Shown: positions 1 to 12,581, counted from the stretch's first letter. The stretch is 64,000 nt of DNA from Strobilurus pachycystidiatus (GCA_019915135.1 JAHLMK010000004.1:2972733-3036732); one strand, 5' to 3'. The notes: generated by a model from the sequence alone, not told the origin. Program-made: numbers and translations.

Positions 1-73
1 AATTTCCGAAAATTTCTGAAAATTTGTCCGCATTTTCACATCTAACCTCTTATAGGCATAAACACGGGTCCTA

Positions 74-405
74 TTCTGTGGCGTACATGTGACGACGGGC
101 GTCGAGTCGACAGTCATAATAGCCCGAGGACGGACAAATCGACGAAGTCAAGTCAGCTGCGAAGTTGGGTTAGTTCACGAATTCTGATAATCGGGCAGGA
201 CAATTCCGCGAATTCTGTGGCGTACATGTTGCGACGGGCGTCGAGTCGACAGTAATAGTAGCCCGAGGACGGACAAATCGACGAAGTCAAGTCAGCTGCG
301 AAGTCGGATTAGTTCACGAAGTCTGATAATCGGGCAGGACAAGTCCGCGAATTCTGTGGCGTACATGTTGCGACGGGCGTCGAGTCGACAGTGATAGTAG
401 CCCGA
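74..405. repeat. 139-bp tandem repeat, about 2.4 copies
   Basis: The phrase TTCTGTGGCGTACATGT starts at 74, 213 and 352, a constant 139-bp step. The intervening DNA (GACGGGCG..., AGCCCGAGGACGG..., TCAGCTGCGAAGT...) is repeated with few differences, and the third copy breaks off near 405. It lies just upstream of the first gene, so it may belong to that gene's promoter or to a minisatellite. No coding signal is visible in it. Confidence 0.85.
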
Positions 406-478
406 CGTGCCGACTGTGAGAGGAGACATACACTCTTTCTCGACTCCTCCCTCCCTTCCCTTGTCGGCGTCAGATTAG

Positions 479-3400
479 ATGGTGATGAAAGGAAGAAAGA
501 AAGACATACGAGGGTACTTGTGTTTCTCCACGTTCTGATGCCGTAATCTGATGCCAAGAACGTTGCCAGGCACGACGACTCTGATGATGACGAGGAGTTG
601 TCTGGCAATGACTCCGACTCGCTAGACGACAAGCCCAAGCCAGTCAATGGCGACAACAAGGACAACGACGACGAGGACGACGAGGACGACGACGAGGACG
701 ACGACGACGACTTACCGAAGCTCAAGCCTTTCTCGAAGGGCTGGCTGCAAGGAGCCGCCCTGGAATATCTGATTGATAACCACCGTTTGAAATTCCACGA
801 GCAAAACACACTCAATGGAAAACTGGGTTGTACTCAAGCGGTTGTCGCGGCCAACGACATGTTACGAGTCTTCGGGACGTTTGGTCCTTGGGGTGCAACG
901 TCAAAGCCGATCGACGAGAGAAGCGATTATGCCGCGTCGTCTGACGAGGAGGAGGAGCCGGAGAGTACCAGGCGGCGGGAGGGCGAAAGTGTGCAGGCGA
1001 GAACGGCGCGGTTACTCAAAGTTGCCGAGATCAAGCGATTTCGAACGGTGCGTCAAACATTCTCTTCTATTATTGTACCGTACTGACTATTTTGACAGAG
1101 CTTGACGCGCTTTTTGAAATACGAATACTCCCTCACGCATACTGGAGTCAAGAAAGAGAAGAAGAAGCGCAAGGGACACGCCTCCAGCGGCGAGTCGCCC
1201 AAATCTCTGGCCTCGCTCATGGTCCATGAACTTCTTGGAATCGGTCCGAACACCGCTCGGGTACCCCATCCCTTCCAGCTATACGCCAAAGATCAACCTG
1301 CCTCCTTTCGCAAGGATTTCCTGCGTCATTTCAAGACAACCGCCAAACCGGCCACAGATCGCGCAGGAGAGGAGATGGCTTGGTACGCGCGACAGTTTCG
1401 CTCGCAACCCGATGCCGTTTGCGAGGAGTACGAACAGAAGGCGGCGACGCTCAGAGAGGAAGCCGCAGTGCGACGGGAGAGGTTGAGTGAAAGACTGGAG
1501 GCTCGTCTCGATCCAGAGGACGCCGACCAGTACGTTACGTTCTCTCACTCGCTGGCTTTGCGATTTACTGACGTATCCGTCTCTGTCTAGGTTGCTTGAA
1601 GACCTGCCCTTTTTGCTCGACCCACTATTCGATGCCCTGAGCACTATGTTGAATGCGAAAATCAGTTTCCTGATGGGTGTTCCCCAACCGAGGGAAGACG
1701 GTAAATTGATTGTTAAAGCGTGCGTGCATTCTTGCCTTCTTTGTTTCGTCAGAGTTCGGACTAATCAAAATCACCAGTATCACGAAGGGGAAGAATCATC
1801 ATCCGATCCCTGCGAACTTGGCGAAGACAAAGCATTTCGGCACGCACGTCAAAGCATTTCAAGATTTCTTGAACGACAATGCGTACGGTACGTGTTTATT
1901 CTTCCCGTATCTATCCACCGGCGTGACTGACTTGGACAACAGAGAAGGCTGAGATGCGCGCTGCTGCTCTCCCTAATACTCGACCAGCGGGAAGAAATTC
2001 CGAATCGCCAAACAAGAATCAGGATCCTGACCGGATCGTCATCATCGTTCAATCCATGGAGATCCCTTCGAAACCGAGTGATGTCGATGACGATGTTGAA
2101 GAGGACGGGCGCGATATTCCTGCCGGGTTGGCTGGTCGCCTCCAACGCAGGAACGAGTGTGAGGCCAAGCGCAAGCGACGTGAGGAGGAGGGCAGCCCTC
2201 TGAAGCGCCCGAGAGGCCGCCCTCGGAAGGAACGGACGCAGAAGCGGGGAGGTGACGAAGACGAGGAAGAGACGGATGAGGGCGGGCCAGAGAGGGACGA
2301 GCCCGAGGAGAGACCTCGGAAGCGTCAGAAGAAAGCCTTTCCGGAGGACAAGGGAAAGTCGAAGTCGAAGAAGAACCGCGCCGAGTCCAAAACGACAGCC
2401 AGCCGACCTCAGGGCGATACCTCCATTGGTGACGCTACCACGAGCAGGGGCAAGGCGAAGGCGTCGTCCGGACCTACTAGGCTGCAGCTGCGTGCTTTAG
2501 CCGGTCTGGTCGAAGCCAAAGCCCACGGTCGTTCTCCTTCCCCACCAGCTCAGTCTTCCAACCCATCCAGCGCGACACCCACTCAACCGACTCGACGACG
2601 ACCCCGGCCCAAGCGCATCGCCTTTGCAGACGGTCCTCCGCGCTCTTCCCTGCCTCAACCTGCCAACGACGACTCTATGTCTGTTGACTCACCACCTCCA
2701 CAAGACGATGACTCCCCGTTGAGGAAGATCTCGAACCGAAGGCGGCCTTTGAGGATTATACCCGAAGAGGATGACGACGAAGATGGGCTTGACACGGATA
2801 AACACACAGACAGGTCCATGAATAGCAGTCACCCCGACGCTATCAGTGTTGGGCCCGCCTTTGACGTTGACATCGGTTTTGAGCAGGTTGACTTTGGTTT
2901 TGAACCGTACAATATGGACCCGGAGGACCAGATGGAGCTGGAGACGGCTGCTGCCCGCGCCGCCGCCGCTGACGCTCTTGCGCGCACACAAGCTTCTTCC
3001 TCTCACATGACCGCAACTCCTGCGCGCCGTGCTCCTTCGTCTCGTTTTACCCCAGCTCCTAAAGCGCGCACACAAGCTTCTTCCTCTCACATGACCGCAA
3101 CTCCTGCGCGCCGTGCTCCTTCGTCTCGTTTTACCCCAGCTCCTAAAGGCCGACAGCCTGCTCCTGCACCATCCTCTCGGAGTAGCGCTGCCGCTGCTCC
3201 GCACGCTTCTTCGGATCTCGGCAATCGGTTCAACAGGACGCAAGCACCCACCGCCGGTCCTTCCAAAATCGCCGCTCGTTCCACGTCGTCCCATGATGGA
3301 GTGAAGGGTCCGCCCGTTGCGTTGGTGACTAGAAAGCAACGTATTCCCCCCAACAGTGACGGTCGTGGGCGAACGCTTGGCCCAAGCGCACCGTCATCGG

Positions 3401-4068
3401 ATTCTTCTACGATTCACCCTCCTACTACTCGCGCATCTCCGGCGTCCACCAAACCTCCCTCTACTCGTGCAGCTGCAGCAGCGGCCAGAGCCTCAGCACC
3501 TCCTCCACAGCTACCTCCATTCAACCCTTTGGATCCCTCGCTTTGGACCGAATGGGTGAAGACTTGTCACGCGAATGTCAACAACCTCGACGTGTCGACA
3601 TATCAGGCGGTGCTCAACTTGTGGCTCCGAGTGGAAGGATCAAATAATTTCGAAGTAGGACGTCTGAATCTGCCATCTCTCCATCGACCGGTGCAGGTCG
3701 CGGGCTGGCAGAAGGCAAAGCGGAAAATCCTTCCGCCATTGGCTCGCAAGGATGTTCGATCGTTTGCTTCCCAGTTTTGGAGATGGTGGAAGTCGATGCA
3801 GCCATCATGGAGGTCGGTCTCCGACGTAGAGGGCCCGCTGTTGTCAGAACATCGTGCTGTCGAGTCCGATGAGCGTCAATGGGGGATTCTCCAGGACGCC
3901 AACGGGAGAAACGGTATTATCTCGGTGATCGCATGTCTTTATTGGTGGGGCCGACACCATCACCCGGGCACTGGTGCTTTGGCTGTCGGACTTCTGGAGG
4001 AGTGGGATGATGCCGTCGCAGAGGTGACATATGTCCTCGAAGGTATTCTCGCCTTCAAGAACCGTTAA
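479..4068 (+). CDS. Six-exon gene for 1,102-aa acidic, AT-hook, largely disordered protein; function unknown
   Basis: Hand-spliced exons: 479-513, 570-1047, 1099-1529, 1591-1719, 1778-1887, 1943-4068. All introns are 51-61 bp GT/AG with CTGAC/CTAAT-like branch points, and the exon sum is a whole number of codons. The short first exon is the least certain part. Order along the protein: an Asp/Glu tract (about residues 15-50); a compact block to about residue 390 that looks folded but that I do not recognise; a basic AT-hook-like RPRGRPRK near residue 482; a long Ser/Pro/Ala-rich region with an exact 28-residue tandem duplication (about 740-795); and a conserved-looking Trp-rich C-terminal domain (about 927-1102) with WKSMQPSW and ACLYWWG-type motifs. 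The AT-hook and acidic tract suggest a nuclear, DNA-associated protein (inference). I cannot name the family. Confidence 0.75.
2980..3147 (+). repeat. Exact 84-bp tandem duplication inside coding sequence
   Basis: The 84 bases starting GCGCGCACACAAG at 2980 recur without a visible difference from 3064 to 3147. This keeps frame and duplicates a 28-residue disordered segment. Perfect identity suggests a recent slippage or unequal-exchange event. Confidence 0.95.
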
Positions 4069-4867
4069 TTGCACCTGGCCCTCTCGCGACTCTTTCTCGG
4101 CTATCTGCTTTTCATTCAATGGTTTTTTTTATGTTCATGTTTATGTTGATGTTTATGAGATGATTTAATGCATGGTAGACTACATAATATTGTAACTCTC
4201 TCCAGCTATCAATTTAATTTCTTGACAGTAAATGGCCGAAATAGTGGAGAGTGGTCGGACTTGAAGACTTAGACTCTAGAGGGCTTTTGGCCCAGGTCCA
4301 ACATGCCGAGTGAGTGCCGGAGGCGAGTTCAGGTCTAGGCTTTCGGCGCGAGGTCCGAATGCGAGGGTTCAATTCACGCTACCTGCCAGCAAAGTATTGA
4401 AAAACAAAATCCTGTGAGTTTGACATTGATAAAAATCCAGTAAGCACACCCTGATTACAGTTCACTAGCATTCATCCAGCTATGATAGGTATTTCGGATA
4501 GAGGTGTAAGACCCGACCAGTGTCAAATGATTCAATTTTGCAAATTTCATGAATTTTGCAATAATATTAGCTGCGAATCATATATTGAAGTACGAGTCAA
4601 CAAGGTTATATTGAAGAACAAAGACAAAAGGGTTTTAAGGTAGAGCGCAGGAGCAAAAATATCATTTTTAATGGGGCAAGGAAATTTTGACAAATTGCTT
4701 GTCGGGTGACCCCCTGTCGGTCGAGGCAATTTTGGCAAATGGATCTGTGTAGGCCGACTGGCTATTTTGCCAAAAAAGGTATTTATGGGCTGGTAATATT
4801 GCTGTTGTTGCCTTCAATCTGGTTGGGCGCACTGGCATTCCCGTCACTCTCCAACTCTACTTGAGGC
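4069..4867. other. Gene-poor interval with a tRNA-like stretch
   Basis: I see no convincing ORF. 4291-4388 resembles a degraded tRNA-Leu-like sequence: an A-box-like TGCCGAGTGAG, a B-box-like GGTTCAATTC, and outer CAGGT/ACCTG that could pair. The T stem has mismatches and the length is too great. It could be a tRNA pseudogene or the head of a SINE. The rest is AT-rich and unassigned. Confidence 0.35.
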
Positions 4868-5321
4868 TTGCTTTTGTCGTACGTCACTGTTCTGCTGCTC
4901 ATCAACACTTCGTGCTCAAGTTACATCCAGCGCTGGCACCTGAAGCACTATCCAGATGTTGGCGACAAGAAGTTCTGGGCAACCGTCGATAATACTGCCT
5001 ACCGAGCCATCAAGCAGGGTGGGCTTACTCAGTACAATCTGTGCGCCGTCACTTCTGAATGCCGACTGCGTGCTGACCCTTAATTATAGCGCCCTCAACG
5101 TTGCCTATGAAGAGGACAAGTCGATATACGGAAACCCGGTTGGTCTAGCAGCAAAGTTTAGGGCAGTTGACATCAGCAGCTCCGAGGAAGACATTCCGAA
5201 GTGGGTCACTGTGCTGAACAAACACGTCGCCAAACTCAAGCCAGATGCTCTCACCACCGCTACACAAGGCAAGAAACGCAAGGTCGGATCTGTGGAGGAG
5301 GAGGAGGCCGAGGAGAGTTGA
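4868..5321 (+). CDS. Two-exon gene fragment, hypothetical protein (5' end unclear)
   Basis: Two ORFs join across a good intron, 5032-5089 (GTACAATC donor, TGCTGAC branch point, TTATAG acceptor). The joined frame reads from about 4931 (QRWHLKHYPDVG...) through ALNVAYEEDKSIYGNP to a basic/acidic tail (GKKRKVGSVEEEEAEES) and a stop at 5319-5321. A further upstream intron (about 4879-4930, GTACGTC...CATCCAG) is possible, so the true start is not fixed. The tail looks like a nuclear localisation signal followed by an acid patch. I do not recognise the product. It may be the remnant of a longer gene. Confidence 0.4.
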
Positions 5322-5856
5322 TACTGTAATGTCCATAATGAACGAGTGCCATAAATACATCATATTTTCTTCTAAACAATGGGGAGGCCCATCTGTCAGT
5401 AAGACCGTGGTAGCTTAGTAAGTGCACAGCCACTAGAATTAGTGACGCCCGCCGAGCATCTTTGTTCCGTACCATACTCTACATGATTCAGGCCCTATAA
5501 CGACAGACGTTCTGCTCACACATGCTATACCAATCATATTTACTTTCATCATGGCCCTAGTATGTGGATTCAGCAAGGCATGGACCGGTAAATATCTGCC
5601 ACTGCTGCCAGTCCAGCCTTAACGTGCTAGCTGTTCTTCAGGTCCGGCGTGCATTATATTATGCACCAAATACAATGCGAGTCATGCACATACATGCTCT
5701 AGGGCCGAATGGAGGCGAGCTCGCATCAAGACATTTCATTAAGAGGCGATCAACTTGGGTGTTTTGATCGCGCCTCAACGCGTCGCGTGTCCAATGATTA
5801 GAGGTGTGTATGCTATCTAACAGTGGGATGTAAGCTAATTCATTACACTAAGGTCT
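5322..5856. other. Intergenic interval, nothing recognised
   Basis: Only short ORFs with no plausible splice continuation or family resemblance. It separates the gene fragment ending at 5321 from the 3' end of the minus-strand gene at 5857. Confidence 0.5.
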
Positions 5857-8739
5857 TCACCACTCTGCTTCCGAGTCCGAGTCATACATCGCATCGTTCC
5901 CCATCGCCACATCACCATCATCATCAACCGGCTGCTTGTCCGCGACCTCCTGCGGCGTCTTGGGACGAGGATCGGTGACTCCGCGCAGCCGCATAGCGAC
6001 AACTGCTTTGATCAGGGCTGCGACACGCTCTGGCTTCCGTTTGAGATGTGACTTCATCGGGATCTCCTTGTCCTTGCCATAGACTCGGTGAATCTCCAGC
6101 TGAATACACACCTCGGCATTATTGAGACTGTCGATCTCGTCACTGTTGACTACCAGCTTCGCCTTCAGCAGAACGTCGTCCTTCTTCTTCTGCTTGACCT
6201 GCCGCTCCTTGATCTTGACATTGGCTGTGGCGATCTTTTTGACCTGAGCACCGACATGCTCTCGCTTCCGCTCCCGTTCAGCAACTCCAGTCAACCGCTT
6301 CTGCCCCTCAAGTCGGATATACCCATCGTCCTCGGCGGTGAGGTTCTTCCGTGCCCACTCTTCAGCATGGTTTCGCTGGTACATATGACGAGCACGATGC
6401 TGATGCTGCGACATGCTTGGATGACGCCGCGCTGCAACCTGAAATGATCCCAAGTCGCCCTCGCATGGATCATTGACAGAGATCATGTAGTAAGCCTTCT
6501 TCTCCGCATCAGAAAGACTGGCAATCAGACCATCCTTAGCGAACTCAGGCGTGAAACGTGTGAACGTTTCAAGAGCGCCCTTCATGAAGGCTACTAGAAC
6601 CTGGCGCAGATGAGGTACCTGGGGAACCAGCTCTTGGACTGCATCCCATGCGTCTCGGTTATGCCAGTCTCTACCATCGAGGACAGCTGTACGACTCGAC
6701 GCATCCGGAGACAGTAGTATGTCCGGATCATCAATGATCTTCTGGAGATGAACGCTGACACGGTCGTGCAAGGGTCCGAGATCCAGGTGGTTGGGAATGT
6801 TCCCATGCGTCCCACGAGCCTGAGACATATAGGGCTTCCCAATCGCCAGTGAGTACAGGACAAGGACACAGAACTCGGTGAGTGTTGGTAGGTCCTGGAT
6901 AGCTTTGAAGAAGTTCAATTCAATATTTGTGAAGCCGCGTTTGTCCTTTCCATCGCGGACATATTCCATGAAGGCGATGAACATGTGGCGATGAACCAGG
7001 ATGACTTCAGCCGCATCACAGTTCGACCCGTAGCGTGTACTGCTCATTCCCGGATACGCAAGGGGATATCCAAGCTGGTCTTCGAAGAACCAATTGAAGT
7101 CGTGCTGTTGGCCCTTTTTGTCGTCCTTGTTACGACAAATCAGTCCGCCAAGCTCGACCGCCTTGATAGCACCTCGTGTTGATGCTTTCTCAGCGTTCGC
7201 CGCTGCCTGTGAGCCGCGCTCATCCTCAATACCCAGCACCGCCGCGTTGTCCTTATTGGGGAGAAGAATAGGTGAGACACCAATCGCTGCCCATGCTGGA
7301 AGGAACTCCTTGACCGCTCCCTTGAGCATGTTCAGCTCTTTATGCATGCAGCACCCGCCTCGAATGAACATGGACATCTCGCGCTTCTTTGCCGCGGGAA
7401 GATGGCTGAAGACGTCCTGGCCCACCTCCTTTACTACCTCGAGCTCCATTTTCTGCTCGTACCCTCGCTGCTCTAGTACTTCGAGCCCGTTCCACACAGC
7501 CTGCCCTCCAAGCTTCTCTATCCTCGCTGCCTTCGCCCGAACAAGTAGTTCGATCAACTGAATTGTTGACAGTTTCCCCGCTTGGATATGCTCGCGGCCT
7601 AATCGTTCGTTCCTCTCCTCTGTCTTTCGCTCGTTTAACAGCCTTCCATGCTTCTGGACATCGGAGGCGTGATCACCGCCGGTGCCACGAACTTTCCAGA
7701 GGAGGTCGCGCGGCTGAGCACTGATCCCAGTTCGCTTGGATAGTGGGCTGTTCGAGAACGTACTCGTTACCCGCTTGGTGATCTTGTCGAGACCGGCAAG
7801 CTGTGTTTCAACTGTATGGTCCGAGGCCGATTCAACACCAAGACTCAGGAATTTGCGCCGTCCCTCGCTGTCAGTTACAGTGATGTGCCGAGATTTGTAA
7901 TTGGTGTGTTTGTGTGACGTTCCATCGCTGTTGTACATGATGTCTGACCTCCCGTCAGCTCAATGAAGCAGTAGAGTAGAGTTCTGCTTACTTTCAGCGG
8001 TGGCAATTGCATGCCCAACCTGCATATCCGCGATGACACCTCCCTCGGCAACGATCCGCTGCACCTGAGAGCGGCTTACGCGTTCAACAACCTTCACACC
8101 AAGTGCCCCGCCAACCTCCTGGATAATGGTTCCCACCTCACGTTCGCTGCATCCGGCCTGGATCATTCGACGGGTCAACGCGCGGACCTGGTTTTTATAG
8201 ATGCCCTTGGCCTTCAGCCTGCACGTTGACATCTGCCGACGCATCTTCTCCCGAGTCCGCTGGATAGCGCGAGCAAGCACAAGAGCATGCCTTCGCTGAC
8301 GCTTCAGGAGCTTCGCCTTCTCTCCCGTACAGGTGGCCAGCTTTTTCCGAAGGTATACAAGCTGTGCAGACCGATCCGAGACAATCGTCTGCAAGTGTAT
8401 GTGATCACTTTGTAGCCTAGCAAGAGAACCATTCAGAGCTGCAATTTCGCTTCGGAGGGCTGGAACCGTCTCCGTCTTGAGTACATATATCTCTTTCTTC
8501 AGCTTGGAGATCGTGACGTTCCTCCGCTGCACTTTTCTCGTAAGTGTTTTGTTTTTCGTCTCTAGTTTTGCCTTTGTAACCAATGGAGCAGGCTTCTTCT
8601 TCCTCTCAGAGGGTGAAGATTGCGTCCTAGGGTTGACGTTCTCCTTATCGGAGTCCGGTGACTGCAGCTCAGCCAGTTTGACACGTCCTTTAGCCAGTGC
8701 TGCCTCCTGAAGCGGTGACCGAGTTTTGCGCCTGCCCAT
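5857..8739 (-). CDS. Transposase-like (RNase H-fold?) 944-aa protein, two exons
   Basis: Exon 1 is 8739-7992 and exon 2 is 7943-5857, joined across a 48-bp intron (7991-7944, GTAAGC donor) in matching phase to give 945 codons including the stop. Residues 1-250 are basic with a KENVNP motif and a long coiled coil (about 60-170). Exon 2 starts near a D-containing motif (SDGTSHKHTNY) and has GGCCMHKELN about 210 residues on and NDPCEGDLGSF further down. This D...(D/H)...E spacing is what I associate with RNase H-fold transposase-like proteins of agaricomycetes, but I cannot align it to a named superfamily. The C-terminal 130 residues are basic and then acidic. No frameshift is visible and no terminal inverted repeats were found, so it may be either a young element or a domesticated gene. 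Confidence 0.6.
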
Positions 8740-9679
8740 CTACTGCCAAGCATTAGAGTATGTAGTCTCTATATAAAAAAACATTTACTGCGACTTTTGC
8801 GGGTACTTTGGCTGGAGGAGAGGCAAGAACGGTGCGTATCCGCGATGTGGCGTGTTTTTCAAAGCGGGCTGTCACATCTTGTCACACCTCGATCGTGAAC
8901 TTATGTGAACCGATCTGCGCATTGTAATTCAAGAACGAATATGCACTCAATCACTCTGAAATTCTACAGATGGGATACTAGGAGGTATTGCTACAAGATG
9001 TTAAAGTACAATACATTGCGAGAAGTGCCAAAGTACAAGATCTTATAAGTGCTACTGCAAGGATGACTTCTCTCGGTGAATCTGGCTTTAACAGAAGGTA
9101 TGTATATGATAAAAAACACAATCTGTAAGTTAATTCGAGGTAGCTAGGTTGCGGACAAGAAGTTATAAGGGGGTGTCATGTTTCGCGATCTGGTTATCGA
9201 GAACAAACATGTACAAAGGAACCCGCGTTTGGAGACAGATGGGCCTCCCCATAAACAACCCGGGTGCTTGCTTGACTTGACATGGAAACGGACACGTCTG
9301 GAGCTGGGATCAATGACAACACACAGTCGGGTCGGGTCCAGGCTGATCTACGGTCCGTGCGGCTGACACGTCGTGGCTGTGGAGATGAGACATCGTGGCT
9401 GTGGCGATGAGACGTTGCCGTTGTGATGGCAAGGTGCCGCGACTGCATTGGTGCGACATCACCCTGATATGTCAGAGCACCTTACGCTGTCCTCATGAGT
9501 GGAGCATGGGTTTCGGGTTTGGACGAGGAGACATCAGGTTGACATTCCACCTCAAACGGATAGAGGTCTGATTTAATTCACGGCATTTCTTGGACATGTC
9601 ATCGCTGCTGGGTCTACATCAAGTCATTTTTATTGAAACCACAAGTGAGGGTCCTCATTCCGACCTCTGACACCTTTTG
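8740..9679. other. Gene-poor interval
   Basis: No supported gene. The only structure I see is a short imperfect direct repeat (CGTGGCTGTGGMGATGAGAC, twice, about 9370-9412). Confidence 0.5.
8768..8781 (-). promoter_or_regulatory. TATA-like box of the minus-strand transposase-like gene
   Basis: On the minus strand the run TTTTTTATATAGAG lies about 30 bases before the ATG whose first base is 8739. It would be a close-set TATA box with a very short leader. Confidence 0.35.
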
Positions 9680-9849
9680 CGGTGTAGTAGGTACAAGTGT
9701 AATATGAACAACAAAAAAAAGGAATATAAATTACAGAGATAAATACTAAGAGAAAAGGTTACTGCACCACCAAACAAGAATGTCAAATATATCCTGCCGG
9801 CCACGCGATGGGCCTATAACCCATCCTGCCCTCCACACACACGACAGGC

Positions 9850-10900
9850 CAATCAAACATCGCTCATCAATCTCCACCCTCTACTCCCACGCCTTGGCAT
9901 CACCCACCGGCGCCTCGAGGTCCACCGGCTTAGCAGGCAAGACGCTCGGGCTCGCGCTGCACCCCGGTGAATGTCCCGTCCCCTTCCTCTCTCACTCGAC
10001 GCGGACGAAAAAGAGCGCTCACGAGAGCGTGACAGCTTCTCCCTCGACGGACTCCACATCGGCGCCCTCTCCAACTCTCTCTCCATTCTTGATCTGGAGC
10101 GCCTAGACCGCGCCTCCCGATGCGAATACTCCTCTTCCCGACTCGATGAGCGCTTCGCCCTCCCACGTCGCGATGGGATCTCCTCCTCCTCAGCCCCTGC
10201 AACCCCCACCTCCCACCTCCTCCCCACCTTCCTCTCCAAACACTTCCTTACCACCCTCCCCGTCCCTCCCCCCACCTGCGGGATATCCCCATGCCGGATC
10301 TTCAAGATCAGGCGCGGCTCAAACGCGTCGGCGAACGGCAGCCGGCCTTGAAGAAAATGACGCCGGCGGCTTTGAGGGCGTGGTAGTGGGGCCGGAGGAA
10401 GAGCTCCGGCGCGGCGTACGGGACGCTGCCCGGTGCGCAAGTGCAAGAGGGTGATGGAAGGTACGGGAAGGAGGGGGTGAGGGCGGGGGAGCTGGATGAG
10501 CGAGGAGTAGGGAGGGGGAGGGGCGTTGACGGCGTCCGAGGAGGGGGAGGGAGTGCGATGAGGTGGGAGGGAAAAGGCGTTGGTGACCCAGATTGGGAAA
10601 GTTGTCCTCTCGTCCTGCTGCCGACGCCGCGGAGTGTTTGAACTCTAAAGCCTACGGGAGTGCGACTGTTGTTCCTGCTTCCGTTCCTGCTGCCGCGTCC
10701 TTCGTTCCCGCGGCTGCCGTGTCCATGTCCATGTGAATGGGTGTCTGGTAGTTGGTTGGCGCGGTCTGTGGGTGCGAGTAGTATTGATGCCGCGGTGGAT
10801 GCTCGTGTGCGTGCGCCGGCGGGTTAGCGCGAGTCGTTGTAGTCGTGGTAGTAACCCAACCCACCCGCGATCCGATCACGCCGTACGTCGTGGAAAGTTG
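9850..10900 (-). pseudogene. Kinase-like C-lobe relic, copy A
   Basis: Read on the minus strand, the block encodes GRLPFADAFEPRLILKIRHG followed some 20 residues later by RKCLERKVGRRW. This matches the protein-kinase C-lobe pattern (G.LPF.... then a C-L.....RRW segment of subdomain XI). An Arg/Ser-rich tail follows. The reading frame breaks upstream of GRLPF and no HRD or DFG motif is present, so it cannot be an active kinase. The kinase assignment rests on these short motifs and is tentative. Confidence 0.4.
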
Positions 10901-12450
10901 ATAAACTCTCCGCGGCAGTCTACCGACAAAAGCCAGTGGTCATTTGCGCGTCTGCCGGCGTTCCTGCGTGCGGCGAGGATTGGAGGTTGGAATTGAGGTG
11001 GAGGGACTGATTGCGGTCTGCTTTGATCCAAGGCAAGACAGTCGTCCTCGTCGCGGCGTCGGCTGTTTGCAGTGAGGAGCGTTCCTGATTGGTGTGGACT
11101 GCGAGGAGGATGAGATCAGTATGTTGACGACGGGTAGGGAGTGGATGATTGGTGAAAAGACACTGCGACGCGAAAAGATGTACGCTACTCGGTAATAAGC
11201 AGCAAAAAAAAAGGTCGATGGTGAGAGCGTACGTAGAGAGGAATCAATATATATATATGCGTCGTCCCCGCCCACGCAAGAGACGCGATCAAATGCAAAT
11301 AAACGTATCCTCACGTACAGGTAGGTCTGAGCACATATCATAGCCTCAAAGTCTTGCCATCTCTGTCGCCTTTCCGTGCGTCCCGTCCTCGCATGCTAGT
11401 GCCCTGTAAAAATGACGTTCAAAAGGTGGTGGCGGTAAGAAAAAAGCAAACGTACGTCGCAAGACCCTCGCCAATCCCAATCCAAGCGCGTCGTTCCCAC
11501 ATCCGAACCTAGTTCCGGCGTATGACGCCTTCAATTCCCTCTGAGTGGGATGGCGGTGGGAGCGAATTTCACGACGAAGGCAAAGAAAGATAGTAGTCGG
11601 CGGCAGCGGGTTGTTGACCAAGGGGCAGTCATCCTAAGTCGCGCCGCCGTCAGGTGTTTGGTTGGAGGGCATTCGTTATGGGACCGGGGCTGGCTGTGGA
11701 GGATAAGGTCAGCACGCTGACGAGAGACTGGGAAGGAGAGGGGAGGAAAGGGGATTTAGGGACAGCGTACGCATAGACGCACGGACGTAAGTATGAGTCG
11801 CCTCCGTCCCAGAAACGAGACAGAATCAAAAATGAACGCACGCACCAGCACGGCCAGGTCTGGCTGGATCCAATCGCGGCTCTCATGCATCCATCGTCCC
11901 ATTCCGTGGGCATCTCTGGCGCCTGTCCGTGCGATTCGTCCCCAGGATGATACTATGCTATCGACGTCGCGTTAGCGACTGATATTGCAAGGGAAGAAGC
12001 GAACATACGTGTGCTTGGGCTCCCATTGTCGACGTGTGGTCTACAGTTTTGTACTCTGTGAATGCGATGGAAGGAGCCGTTGGGATTGGGCGAGTGGTTG
12101 TTTCGATTGGCCGTAGGCGAGGAGGTGGTGGTGAAGGTGGGTATGCGCACAAAGCGTGAGGCCGTCCTCGTTTCGCCGCTGCAGCGGGTGTTTGCTGCGG
12201 TGGAGCTCGGAAGGATATGAGATTATTATGGTGGGCTGTGGGAGCATGAAAACGGGCGTTAGCCTCTTGAGTCTTGAGTGAGGGATGAAAAATAGAGGAG
12301 TCGGCACGCGAAAGAAATGCGAGACGGATGAAGAATTGCACGGCGGTGGAGGGGATGGACAGAGGCGGCGGTGTGCAGCCATGCATCGTTCAGGCTGCAG
12401 GTTCCAAAAAGAACGAAAACAAACGAAATCACTCACCCACGTCAAGGTCT
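10901..12450 (-). pseudogene. Degenerate intron-rich relic, copy A
   Basis: The minus strand shows several GTGCGTG/GTACGTTTGC donor-like sites and GCTGAC...CAG acceptor-like sites bounding short exon-like pieces (for example one ending in DHTSTMGAQA). The same pieces occur in block B, in inverted form at 26,640-27,400, and partly at 39,450-40,235. Frames are interrupted in every copy. I do not recognise the product. It may be the 5' part of the kinase-like gene or a separate gene. Confidence 0.35.
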
Positions 12451-12581
12451 GCTCTGCTTCATATCGTCTCTGCTGCTTCCTTCCCGTCGTGGAGCGCGAT
12501 GCGTATCATGTCCCGGTTGGCGTCGCGTCCGAGCTCCATGCCGGATCGAAAGTGGTGGTTGTGGGAGGAAGCAAGCAAGCC

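Noticed and set aside
309..815. Minus-strand Ser-rich ORF
   Set aside because: Poly-Ser is the reverse of the Asp codons (GAC/GAT) in the acidic tract of the plus-strand gene.
5857..8739. KDZ-type transposase
   Set aside because: I do not see the motifs I associate with KDZ transposases, nor a neighbouring TET/JBP gene; left as an unnamed transposase-like family.
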